A stretch of DNA of 12,102 nt from contig QHVD01000171.1 in assembly GCA_003222235.1 (NCBI GenBank), positions 1 through 12,102 of the forward strand. The letters are read 5' to 3'. Both the position numbers and the translations under genes were made by a program. Source of the DNA: Gemmatimonadota bacterium (GTDB lineage Bacteria > Gemmatimonadota > Gemmatimonadetes > Gemmatimonadales > GWC2-71-9). The notes below the pieces were generated by a model. That model did no database searches and was not told the origin of the DNA. It saw nothing but the letters and a program-made list of their open reading frames with translations. Shown one piece after another: positions 1 to 7,320 of the stretch. Positions within the stretch are counted from its first letter, which is position 1, and each line of letters opens with the position of its first letter.

Positions 1-2087
1 GGTCCACGGGGAGCTCTGGGAAGCGCACGGCACTGTCCCGCGATCTCGCGGATTTCTTGATCGATCTCTCCGTCGCCCTGCACAAGTACTCGATGTACCC
101 CGAGGGGCACCCCTCGCTGGCCCCGGCGGCCGGGGCGGTGGTCCGGCGGGCGGAGCAGCTGCTAGAGGACCGTGTCAAGATTTCCCTGGGTGTGGCGCGC
201 CGTCAGCTCGTCATCGAGGGGGTGGCGACCGATCCCAAGCACCCCCTGCTCTGCGAGCTCGCCGGCAGGCTGCATCGGCACCACCTCGGGGCCGTGAGCT
301 TCCGCAAGGGCGTGGAGGGGGGGGAAGTGGCGGATATGCTCAGGACCCTGGCGGTCGAGCCCGATCGGACCGGACTCCCGCTCGGGCTCGGGGATAGGGA
401 GAAGCTGCGGGCGTGGCCTCATGTGCAGCTACACGCCATGACCTACGAGCGCCTCGAGCTCGTGGACGAGGGCGGTGACGAGGTCGGCGCGTTGGAGTCG
501 GGGCGGGGGACGCGGGCCTGGGGGGCGCAGCTCTGGGTCGGGCTCGCGCGGGCGGCGCTCGCCGCGGCGCCCGACGACGACGAGCCCCCGCCGACCGAAC
601 CCGACGCCATCGCGCAGGCGATCGACGAGCGCGTGGGAGACGCTGCGGAGTCCTACGAGCAGGTCGTCGTGGGTTACCTCCTTCAGATTGCGCAGGAGCT
701 GAAGGCCGCAGGCGGGCACGAGGCGGTGACGCTGCGGCGCCGGATCTCACGGTTGATCCGCTCGCTCAAGCCGGAGACATTGCGGCGACTCGTCCAGATG
801 GGGGGCGACCTGGGCCAGCGGCGTCGGTTCGTGGCCGACGCGGCCAGCGGGATGGCGGTGGACGCCGTGCTCGAGATCGTCAAGGCCGCGGCCGAGACTT
901 CGCACCAGACGATTTCGCACTCGCTGGTCCGCATGCTGTCCAAGCTCGCCGCACACGCCGAGGGGGGGTCCGAGCAGGCGCGCCCCCAGGCTGACGCCGC
1001 GCTGCGCGAGCAGGTGCAGCGGTTGCTCCGGGATTGGACGCTGGCCGACCCGAACCCCGAGGCCTACAGCGCCGCGCTGCAGCGCATGTCGCGGGCGCCC
1101 CCGCTCTTCGTGTCGTCGCCTGCGGCCGAGAGCCCGGCCGAGCCGGAGCGCGTGGTCGCGATGGCACTCGAGGTGGAGACGGTCGGGCCGCGCGCGCTTG
1201 CGGCAGTGGACCGACTCGTGGAGGAGGGGAAGCTGCTGCCCCTGCTCGAAGTGTTGCGCCAGATCCCTCCGGATCAGGCGGGCTCCGGCGTCGTGTGGGA
1301 GCGCATCGCCACGCCGGACATGGTGCGGCGCCTGGTCGCAAAGGAGCCGGTGGACTTCACGATCCTCGACCGGCTGGTGCCGCGGGTGGGCGTCGCTGCC
1401 GCGGAGCCGCTGCTCGAGGCGCTGGCGGTCGCGGAGTCGCGCAGCACGCGCCGCGGGCTGTTGGGCCAGCTCGCGCGGCTCGGCAGTGGGATCGCGCCGA
1501 TGGTGGTCGCGCGGCTGGACGACGAGCGCTGGTACTTTACGCGCAACCTGCTGGCGCTGCTCGAGGACCTCCCCGCCGTCCCGGACGACTTTTCGCCGGC
1601 GCGCCTGACCCAACACGCCGATGCGCGCGTTCGCTGGCAGGCGCTGAAGCTGCAGCTCAAGCTGCCGGCCGAGCGCGAGCGGGCGCTCATCACCGCGCTC
1701 AAGGACGCGGATCCGCGCACGCTGCGCCTGGCGCTCTCGCTCCTGGTGACGTTGCAGTCCGTGCCCGATGCCGCGTTACCCCTCGTGGTGAGTCGCGCGA
1801 CCGATCGCGAGATCGCCCCCGACCTGCGCGTGCTCGCGATCCGCGTGCTCGGCTGCACGGCGGCGCCCGCGGCGTTCGAGACGCTGCTGCGGCTGACGTC
1901 GGGCGGCCGGTCCTTCCTCGGGAGGGAAAAGCTCCCGCCGAAGTCGCCCGAGCTGCTCGTGGCGCTGACGGCGCTGGCGGTCGGGTGGGGCGCCGATCCG
2001 CAGGCGCGGGCGACCCTCGCGCGCGCGGCCGCGTCGAGCGACCCCGAGATTCGCGACGCGACCGACCCCACTGCCGCGAGCCGGTGA
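1..2087 (+). CDS. HEAT-repeat protein with HD-GYP-partner N-terminal domain, 5' incomplete
   Basis: The reading frame is open from the left edge (first full codon at 3) to TGA at 2085-2087. The only in-window start candidate is TTG at 57, but codons before it (reading ...SRDLADFL) continue the alignment with the N-terminus of the next gene, so the true start is probably left of the window. The first ~110 residues resemble those of the downstream HD-GYP protein: both carry FL-x-AL-x-Y-x-GHP, then a short strand-rich stretch and a helical LA/RL segment. The C-terminal part, roughly nucleotides 1430-2070, is a series of helical pairs typical of HEAT repeats, for example RWYFTRNLLALLEDL and ARVRWQALKLQLKL. 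No catalytic motif, signal peptide or membrane segment is visible, so it is probably a cytoplasmic scaffold or partner protein. Its stop overlaps the next start (GTGA), implying translational coupling. The exact function is unknown. Confidence 0.82.
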   Translation, partial: STGSSGKRTALSRDLADFLIDLSVALHKYSMYPEGHPSLAPAAGAVVRRAEQLLEDRVKISLGVARRQLVIEGVATDPKHPLLCELAGRLHRHHLGAVSFRKGVEGGEVADMLRTLAVEPDRTGLPLGLGDREKLRAWPHVQLHAMTYERLELVDEGGDEVGALESGRGTRAWGAQLWVGLARAALAAAPDDDEPPPTEPDAIAQAIDERVGDAAESYEQVVVGYLLQIAQELKAAGGHEAVTLRRRISRLIRSLKPETLRRLVQMGGDLGQRRRFVADAASGMAVDAVLEIVKAAAETSHQTISHSLVRMLSKLAAHAEGGSEQARPQADAALREQVQRLLRDWTLADPNPEAYSAALQRMSRAPPLFVSSPAAESPAEPERVVAMALEVETVGPRALAAVDRLVEEGKLLPLLEVLRQIPPDQAGSGVVWERIATPDMVRRLVAKEPVDFTILDRLVPRVGVAAAEPLLEALAVAESRSTRRGLLGQLARLGSGIAPMVVARLDDERWYFTRNLLALLEDLPAVPDDFSPARLTQHADARVRWQALKLQLKLPAERERALITALKDADPRTLRLALSLLVTLQSVPDAALPLVVSRATDREIAPDLRVLAIRVLGCTAAPAAFETLLRLTSGGRSFLGREKLPPKSPELLVALTALAVGWGADPQARATLARAAASSDPEIRDATDPTAASR

Positions 2088-3271
2088 GCGATCCCGTCGC
2101 CTTCCTGACCACGTTCGCGCAGGCGCTTGCCGCGATGGCCCTCTACGCCGACGGCCACCCGGCGCGCGGGCGGGCGATCGACGCGGCGTACCGGGAGCTG
2201 CACGACCTCCAGACCGACACGCCGCACCCCCTCTTCACCTTCCTCGGCGAGGAGATCGTCTACGGCCGAATGCCGCTGCGCGAGTTGAAGTCATGGGACT
2301 GGTCTCACCGGCTCGCTCAGGCGGGCATCCAGCGGCTCGAGTTCGAGGAGCGCGTGGGGCGCGACGAGTTCGAGGGCTTTCTGGACGAGGTGCTGGCCCG
2401 CCTGACCCTGTCCGCGATCGATACGTCGGAAGCGCGCCAGATGCGGCCGTCGGGCATCCGCTTCGGCGCGGTCGGCGTGCGCGGCGAGGCGGAGCAGCCG
2501 CCGGTCGCCACCGCGACGATCGCCTACTCGTTGGGCGAGGAGGCGGATGCGGTCCGCTGGTTCCAGCAGGAGGTCAAGACCCGCGGCGTCCTCCCCCTGC
2601 CCGAGGCCGAAGCGGTCGTCCGGTCGCTCTCGGTCGCGATGCACGCCGGGCAGCAGATCGTGATCCCGCTGCTGCAGCTCAAGGAGTTCGACCAGTACAC
2701 CACCACGCACGGGATGAACGTCGCCGTGCTCACCATGGCGCTGGCCGAACACCTCGGGCTCGGCGCGCGGGACGTGCGGGCGTTCGGGATCGCCGGGCTG
2801 CTGCACGACCTCGGCAAGGTCCGCATCCCGCTCGAGGTCCTCACGAAGCCCGGCAAGTTCACCGACGAAGACCGCGCCCTCATGAACCAGCATCCGGCCG
2901 AGGGGGCGCGGATCATCCTGCAATCCGAGGAGGCGCTCGAGCTCCAGGCCGTCGTGGCCTACGAGCACCACATCATGCTCAACGGCGGAGGCTATCCCAC
3001 CCTCGCGGTCCGGCGAGATTGCCATCACGCGAGCAAGCTCGTCCACGTCTGCGACGTGTACGACGCGCTGCGCACCGACCGGCCCTACCGGCCGGCCTGG
3101 TCTCAGGCGCGGGCGCTCGCCTACCTGGAGGAACGGGCCGGGACGGAGTTCGACCCCGAGCTGGCGGTGGCGTTCGTGCGGATGATGCGCCGCTGGGAGG
3201 GACAGGTCGCGGTGCTGCACGACGAGCGCGCCTCCGTCGCGCCCACGTCGCCCCCCCCCGCAGGGGCGTGA
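2084..3271 (+). CDS. HD-GYP-type phosphohydrolase, 395 aa
   Basis: GTG start at 2084 overlaps the TGA of the upstream gene; this start leaves only two residues before the domain shared with that gene. Residues 1-105 are the accessory domain (FL...AL...YADGHP). Residues about 190-375 are an HD domain: D203-x-YTTTH209, LLHD (H241, D242) with K245 two residues later, H270, paired His at 295-296, GGGYP at 301-305 and D324 in DVYDAL-x-TDRPYR. The metal-binding His/Asp set is present, so it may hydrolyse a cyclic dinucleotide such as c-di-GMP, as is known for the family. The usual HHE-x-x-DG-x-GYP is altered (Ile for Glu, Asn for Asp), and Tyr205 sits where trinuclear enzymes have an extra Glu ligand, so activity is uncertain. 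The protein is soluble, with no receiver domain. The last codons cross a run of nine C (3251-3259), and the stop overlaps the next GTG. Confidence 0.9.
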   Translation: MSDPVAFLTTFAQALAAMALYADGHPARGRAIDAAYRELHDLQTDTPHPLFTFLGEEIVYGRMPLRELKSWDWSHRLAQAGIQRLEFEERVGRDEFEGFLDEVLARLTLSAIDTSEARQMRPSGIRFGAVGVRGEAEQPPVATATIAYSLGEEADAVRWFQQEVKTRGVLPLPEAEAVVRSLSVAMHAGQQIVIPLLQLKEFDQYTTTHGMNVAVLTMALAEHLGLGARDVRAFGIAGLLHDLGKVRIPLEVLTKPGKFTDEDRALMNQHPAEGARIILQSEEALELQAVVAYEHHIMLNGGGYPTLAVRRDCHHASKLVHVCDVYDALRTDRPYRPAWSQARALAYLEERAGTEFDPELAVAFVRMMRRWEGQVAVLHDERASVAPTSPPPAGA

Positions 3272-4191
3272 CGCGCGTCTCGGTTGCGGCGTACGTCGCC
3301 TGCGCGTGGCTGTGCGCCGCCGGGTCCGGGCTGCGCGCCCAGAGCCGGCCGCGCCTCGAAGGGAATTGGGAAGCGAAGACCGAGGACGAGATCCGGCACA
3401 TCATGGTGCGCAGCGACAGCTCGGCTCAGTTCGGCGACCAGGTGGCGCGCTGGCGCGTGGTCGGAGCCGAGTCGCGCTCGGCGACGAGAGCCGGGTTCAG
3501 CCCGCCGGGGAGCCGGGAGGCGATGAGCTGGTCGAGTGAACCGGGGTCGGCGGGGGCGGTGGCGAGCCGGGCCGCTCCCGGCGCGGGAGGCACGGCTGCG
3601 CGCGACGGGGAGCGCGACACGTAGGCGAGCGCCGCAACGAGCACCGCCAGCGCCGAGAAGGCCGTGACGCGCCACGTGAGCCGTAGATGGGGCACGAGTC
3701 GCCACGCCGATGCCCGGATGGGACTCCAGCGCAAGGACAGGCGCGCGGTCGTGTCGGACGCCCCCGAGAGCGCCGCGCGGATGCTGAACAGCGCTGACTG
3801 CATCTGCCGCGCGGTCTCATAGCGGTCCTCGGGCGCCTTGTCCAGCGCCTTGGACACGACGCGCTCGAGCGCGGCGGGGATCGAGGGCGCCATCGTGCGG
3901 AGCGGCTTCGGGTAGGTCGTGAGCACCTGGTACAGCACGCCGTGCACGGTCTCGCCCTCGAACGGCTTGCGGTAGCAGAGCAGCTCGTACAACAGGCACC
4001 CCACCGCGTATAGGTCGGTGGCCGGCGTGATGGCGCCGTTGGTGATCTGCTCGGGTGCCATGTACGTGGGCGTTCCGACGATGGCGCCGGAGCCGGTGAC
4101 GCTGCGGCGCGTCGGCCCGCCCACGCCGCGGGCGGACACGATTCCCCTCCCGCCGCCCCCTCCCGCGACCGAGCGCGCCTGGGACGACTAG
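3268..4191 (+). pseudogene. Small secreted protein gene interrupted by a 636-bp duplicated segment
   Basis: GTG at 3268 overlaps the upstream TGA (GTGA). The first 66 codons look genuine: a signal peptide (MTRVSVAAYVACAWLCAAGSG, cleavage likely after LRA before QS), then a mature start with LEGNWEAKTEDEIRHIMVRS and a segment ending WRVVG at 3465. From 3466 the DNA is a copy of kinase-gene sequence, and the frame hits TAG at 3622-3624. After the copied segment, from 4102, the same frame reads LRRVGPPTPRAD followed by a proline-rich tail and TAG at 4189-4191. The segment is 636 bp (212 x 3), so deleting it gives an intact 95-residue secreted protein. PVT just before LRRVG is also in frame, so some original middle sequence may have been replaced rather than merely split. 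Function unknown; presumably a periplasmic or exported protein co-transcribed with the HD-GYP gene. It is non-functional if the sequence is right. Confidence 0.72.
3466..4101. repeat. 636-bp exact direct repeat, copy 1 (inside secreted-protein gene)
   Basis: Every base matches 4945-5580 at a constant offset of 1479 when read line by line. Read on the minus strand it encodes kinase residues about 163-375 only: the activation segment, C-lobe, transmembrane helix and start of the extracellular part. It lacks the Gly-rich loop, catalytic Lys and HRD motif, so any product from the open minus-strand frame (3426-4139) would be catalytically dead. A 10-base match (TGGCGCGTGG) continues in register at 3451-3460 versus 4930-4939 after a 5-base gap with four mismatches. 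The termini show no inverted repeats and no target-site duplication, and no transposase lies nearby, so it is not an insertion sequence. Confidence 0.95.
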
Positions 4192-4212
4192 ACGTCTAGA
4201 CGTCTAGTCGTC
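4183..4212. terminator. Perfect 30-bp palindrome, likely bidirectional terminator
   Basis: Left arm GACGACTAGACGTCT at 4183-4197 is followed directly by its exact reverse complement at 4198-4212. It contains three overlapping or adjacent CTAG units and a tandem CTAGACGT. The TAG stop of the plus-strand secreted gene (4189-4191) lies inside the palindrome, and the minus-strand kinase stop (4214-4212) touches its other end. A symmetric hairpin placed exactly between convergent genes suits termination in both directions. There is no T-tract and the stem would need to sacrifice central pairs to form a loop, so a protein-binding site is the alternative. Confidence 0.7.
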
Positions 4213-6068
4213 TAGTGTTCGCCGACCTTCGTGATGCGCCAGCCGTTGGCGGTCTTTTCGAGCTGCATGTCGAAGTGCGGGTGCTCCTCGCGCTGCGCGC
4301 CGCCGCCCGCGGGCGCGAACACATAAGACGCGTCCACGAGCGCCCGCGCCCCGGCCCCGCGGACCGAGAGACTCTTCAGCGTGTACCGAGCCACGAGCCC
4401 CGTCGCGCGGCGGAAGAACGCCTCCCAGCTCCGCCGCTCCGCATCGGTCATTCCGGGGTAGAGGACCTGCAGGTTCGCCGCACGCTCGCTCGCCATCGCA
4501 CGGGCGAGATCCTCGAGCAGCACGCCGATCGCCGCCCGCGCGTCGGCGGGCTGCGGCGACGGCGGGGCCACGCCCGCCGCCACGCCGACTTGCTCGGCGT
4601 CGAGGGCGGCGAGCTTCGCCAACGCGAAGTCCAACGCCGCATAGAGCGACTCGGCGCGCTGCAGCGACGTGGCGGCCCGTGCCGCCTCGGGACGCGTCGC
4701 CAGCGCGCGCACGACGGGCGTGGCCCGCGCCACCGCCTGTTCCGCCTCCCGCCGCAGCGCCTCCGCCTCCCCTTGCGCCGTACGGTACTGGGCTACCGCG
4801 CTGAGGTAGCCGGTAGCCGCGTGCGCCAGGTCGCCGGTGCGCACGGCGCGTTCCGCCGTCTGCAGCACCGTCTCCGCGAGCAGCAGCGACGGCACGTTGT
4901 TCTTCATCGCACCCGCACCCTGGGCCCGGTGGCGCGTGGCGAGCGCCGAGTCGCGCTCGGCGACGAGAGCCGGGTTCAGCCCGCCGGGGAGCCGGGAGGC
5001 GATGAGCTGGTCGAGTGAACCGGGGTCGGCGGGGGCGGTGGCGAGCCGGGCCGCTCCCGGCGCGGGAGGCACGGCTGCGCGCGACGGGGAGCGCGACACG
5101 TAGGCGAGCGCCGCAACGAGCACCGCCAGCGCCGAGAAGGCCGTGACGCGCCACGTGAGCCGTAGATGGGGCACGAGTCGCCACGCCGATGCCCGGATGG
5201 GACTCCAGCGCAAGGACAGGCGCGCGGTCGTGTCGGACGCCCCCGAGAGCGCCGCGCGGATGCTGAACAGCGCTGACTGCATCTGCCGCGCGGTCTCATA
5301 GCGGTCCTCGGGCGCCTTGTCCAGCGCCTTGGACACGACGCGCTCGAGCGCGGCGGGGATCGAGGGCGCCATCGTGCGGAGCGGCTTCGGGTAGGTCGTG
5401 AGCACCTGGTACAGCACGCCGTGCACGGTCTCGCCCTCGAACGGCTTGCGGTAGCAGAGCAGCTCGTACAACAGGCACCCCACCGCGTATAGGTCGGTGG
5501 CCGGCGTGATGGCGCCGTTGGTGATCTGCTCGGGTGCCATGTACGTGGGCGTTCCGACGATGGCGCCGGAGCCGGTGACGTCCGCGGATTGCAGGCGCGC
5601 GATCCCGAAGTCCATGATCTTCACGGAGCCGTCGGAGGCCACGCGCACGTTCGACGGCTTGACGTCCCGGTGGATCACGCCGCGGCCGTGGGCATAGGCG
5701 AGCCCCTGCAGCACTTCGATGACGATGTCGAGCTTGCGCTCCAGGGCCAGCGGCTCGCGCGTCGCGATTATCGAGGAGAGGTCGCGTCCGTCCACCAGCT
5801 CCATCGCGATGAAGAGCTGGCCGTCGGCTTCGCCGAGGTCGTAGATCGTGACGATGGCGGAGTGCTGCAGCGCCCCCGCCGCGCGGGCCTCTCGCAGGAA
5901 TCGGTGGCGCGCGTCTTGAGACCGCGCGACCGCGTCGGAGAGGATCTTCAGCGCGACGTGGCGGCGGATGACGGAGTCGTACGCCTTCCACACGACGCCC
6001 ATCGCGCCTGCGCCGAGGAGCTCGTGCAGCTCGAACTTGCCGACTCGCCGGTATTGATTGGTGTCCAC
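4212..6068 (-). CDS. Transmembrane PknB-type serine/threonine protein kinase, 618 aa
   Basis: GTG start at 6068 puts the kinase fold right at the N-terminus. Gly-rich loop GAGAMGVV is at 20-27, Lys41 in VALK, Glu60 of helix C, HRDVKPSN at 133-140, DFG at 153-155, GTPTYMAPEQ at 172-181. All catalytic residues are present, so it should be an active ATP-dependent Ser/Thr kinase. A single transmembrane helix (about 308-324) follows a basic juxtamembrane stretch; the outer part is Ala-rich helical, and the last ~110 residues (WEAFFRRA ... HFDMQLEKTANGWRITKV) resemble an NTF2/SnoaL-like fold, possibly a sensor; that is inference. It ends at TAG 4212-4214, at the shared palindrome. It lies 90 bp after the nucleotidyltransferase gene on the same strand, with no strong ribosome site or promoter seen. 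Residues ~163-375 are duplicated exactly at 3466-4101; this copy continues naturally on both sides and is the parent. Confidence 0.93.
   Translation of the reverse strand: MDTNQYRRVGKFELHELLGAGAMGVVWKAYDSVIRRHVALKILSDAVARSQDARHRFLREARAAGALQHSAIVTIYDLGEADGQLFIAMELVDGRDLSSIIATREPLALERKLDIVIEVLQGLAYAHGRGVIHRDVKPSNVRVASDGSVKIMDFGIARLQSADVTGSGAIVGTPTYMAPEQITNGAITPATDLYAVGCLLYELLCYRKPFEGETVHGVLYQVLTTYPKPLRTMAPSIPAALERVVSKALDKAPEDRYETARQMQSALFSIRAALSGASDTTARLSLRWSPIRASAWRLVPHLRLTWRVTAFSALAVLVAALAYVSRSPSRAAVPPAPGAARLATAPADPGSLDQLIASRLPGGLNPALVAERDSALATRHRAQGAGAMKNNVPSLLLAETVLQTAERAVRTGDLAHAATGYLSAVAQYRTAQGEAEALRREAEQAVARATPVVRALATRPEAARAATSLQRAESLYAALDFALAKLAALDAEQVGVAAGVAPPSPQPADARAAIGVLLEDLARAMASERAANLQVLYPGMTDAERRSWEAFFRRATGLVARYTLKSLSVRGAGARALVDASYVFAPAGGGAQREEHPHFDMQLEKTANGWRITKVGEH
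4945..5580. repeat. 636-bp exact direct repeat, copy 2 (parent, within the kinase gene)
   Basis: Identical to 3466-4101. Here both borders run smoothly through the kinase reading frame: the upstream (N-terminal) side continues into DFG and HRD, and the downstream side continues into the extracellular helical region. This is therefore the original and the other copy is derived. The two copies lie in the same orientation, separated by 843 bp. Confidence 0.95.
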
Positions 6069-6158
6069 CAGGCCGCCCGTTCCAGCGCGAGCCGCACAAT
6101 GTGCGCGGCGGGCGCCGGGGAGGCAAACGCGGGCCGGGCGGCGAGGGGGGCGTCCGGC
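6069..6158. other. 90-bp intergenic gap between nucleotidyltransferase and kinase genes
   Basis: A G/C-rich spacer on a same-strand pair. It contains one imperfect inverted repeat at 6091-6109 (GCCGCAC-AAT-GTGC-gc-GGC) with a 2-base bulge and no T-tract. No convincing -35/-10 pair for the kinase was seen on the minus strand. The kinase may be read through from the upstream operon or have its own undetected promoter. Confidence 0.4.
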
Positions 6159-7320
6159 TCAGCGCGTGGCCCAATCGTAGATGCGCCCGAGCATGAGGCG
6201 GGTGACCTGGTCCACGACGACGTCGCGCCGCGGCAGAACGCGCTCGGCGACCGTGAGAAAGCCGTCTCTGCTGACCCGCCCGGATCCCGCGCCTGTCCCG
6301 CCCGTCCCGCCCCCCCCCGTCCCGCCCGTCCCCCAGGCGAAGGGCGCGACGTACTTCGGGGGGCGCACGGCGTCGAACACCGATGGCGGTCTTCGCATGG
6401 TCGCCGATCAGGCTGCCCAGAAACTGCAGGCCGCTCTCGAGCGGCGTTCCGCCCACGTCGAGGCGGACCGGACCGTACGTGTTCTTCAGGTTCGAGGTGA
6501 TGGTGCCGGCCCCGAGATTGGCCCAGCGCCCGATCACCGAGTGCCCGACGAACCCGTCATGCGCCTTGTTGGCGTACCCCAGGAAGACGCAGGAGGCGAG
6601 CTCGCCTCGGACCCTGCAGTGCGGGCCGATCGCCGACCCCTTGATCGGTCCGCCGAGGAGCTGCGTGTTCACGCCCGCCCAGAGCGGTCCCGTGAGGCGC
6701 GCTCCCGACGCGACCTGCGCGCCGGCTTCGAGCACGATCGGCCCGCCCCGCGTGTCGAATACCGTCCCGGGCTCTACCACGGCGCCGCGCAACCCGAGCA
6801 GGCCCGGGTCGCCGAGCACGGTGCTGCCGCGCGGCACCGGGTCGCTCTCCCCGAGCAGGGCGCCGAGGTCCTCGCCCAACAGCTGCTCGAGCGCGGGGAT
6901 GAGGTCGTACGCGCCGTGCAGCACGAGGCCCGGTACCTCGACCGCCGGCGCCTGCGCCACCACCCCGTCCCACTGCGCCCCTGCGCCGACCCCCCAGCCG
7001 ACGGTGACGCCGCGGCAGGTGAGGCGGAGCGGCCCGTCGGGGAGCGGCGGGGCGACGCCACGCGGGGCGAACGTGGACGACCCGATGATCGCCGGTCCGC
7101 TGACGGGACGCCGCGCCGAGACGGTCGGCACGCCCGGCTCGACGAACCCGGCGAGGTGGGGCAGCGTGAAAATCTCCGCCGTCTCCACGCCCACGAACGC
7201 TTCCCACCGCTCGCGGACGAGGTGCGCGCCGGCGCGCAGCTCGGAGAGGGGGCGGGCGCCCGCGAACGGCGCCCACGGGGCCGACGGCTCGGGGTCGAGC
7301 AGGTACAGGGCGCGCGTCAC
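6159..7320 (-). pseudogene. GlmU-like sugar nucleotidyltransferase with left-handed beta-helix, frameshifted
   Basis: GTG start at 7320 overlaps the manC TGA (GTGA). The N-terminus (MTRALYLLDPEP..., GARPLSELRAGAHLVRERW) matches the GlmU-like putative sugar nucleotidyltransferase family, which lacks the classic GG-x-GTR loop. Residues ~190-314 are hexapeptide-type beta-helix: GPIVLEAGAQV, GPHCRVRGELASCVFLGYANKAHDGFVG, NLGAGTITSNLKN. This frame keeps family identity to GDHAKTAIG (Gly codon at 6379-6381), then becomes nonsense. The expected ending (VFDAVRPPKYVAPFAWG ... ERVLPRR ... RIYDWATR, TGA at 6159-6161) continues in another frame from 6380. The roughly 13-residue beta-helix turn normally between these blocks is also missing. 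So a deletion of about 40 bases, not a multiple of three, seems to have occurred, or the assembly is wrong. Total length 1162 nt is not divisible by three. It probably acted with ManC in nucleotide-sugar supply; substrate unknown. Confidence 0.78.
6291..6337. repeat. Short 9-bp tandem repeat with C9 run in the nucleotidyltransferase tail
   Basis: On the plus strand, units close to CGTCCCGCC occur about four times, interrupted by a nine-C run at 6310-6318. On the coding strand this gives a Gly/Thr linker (WGTGGTGGGGTGGTGAGSG) between PPKYVAPFAWG and the final helical segment. Conserved blocks on both sides share one frame, so the run carries no net indel here, but it is a likely slippage site. 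Confidence 0.75.

Noticed and set aside
57..59. TTG at 57 as the start of the HEAT-repeat gene
   Set aside because: The frame is open to the window edge, and the residues before TTG align with the N-terminus of the next protein, so the start is probably outside the window.
3466..4101. Insertion sequence or transposon as the explanation of the repeat
   Set aside because: No terminal inverted repeats, no target duplication and no transposase; the content is an internal part of a kinase gene.
3426..4139. Open minus-strand frame of 237 codons looking like a second kinase
   Set aside because: It is only the duplicated 636-bp piece flanked by antisense of the secreted-protein gene; it lacks the Gly-rich loop, catalytic Lys, HRD and DFG.
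6091..6109. Imperfect inverted repeat as a Rho-independent terminator
   Set aside because: Short arms with a 2-base bulge and no T-tract on either strand; too weak to call.
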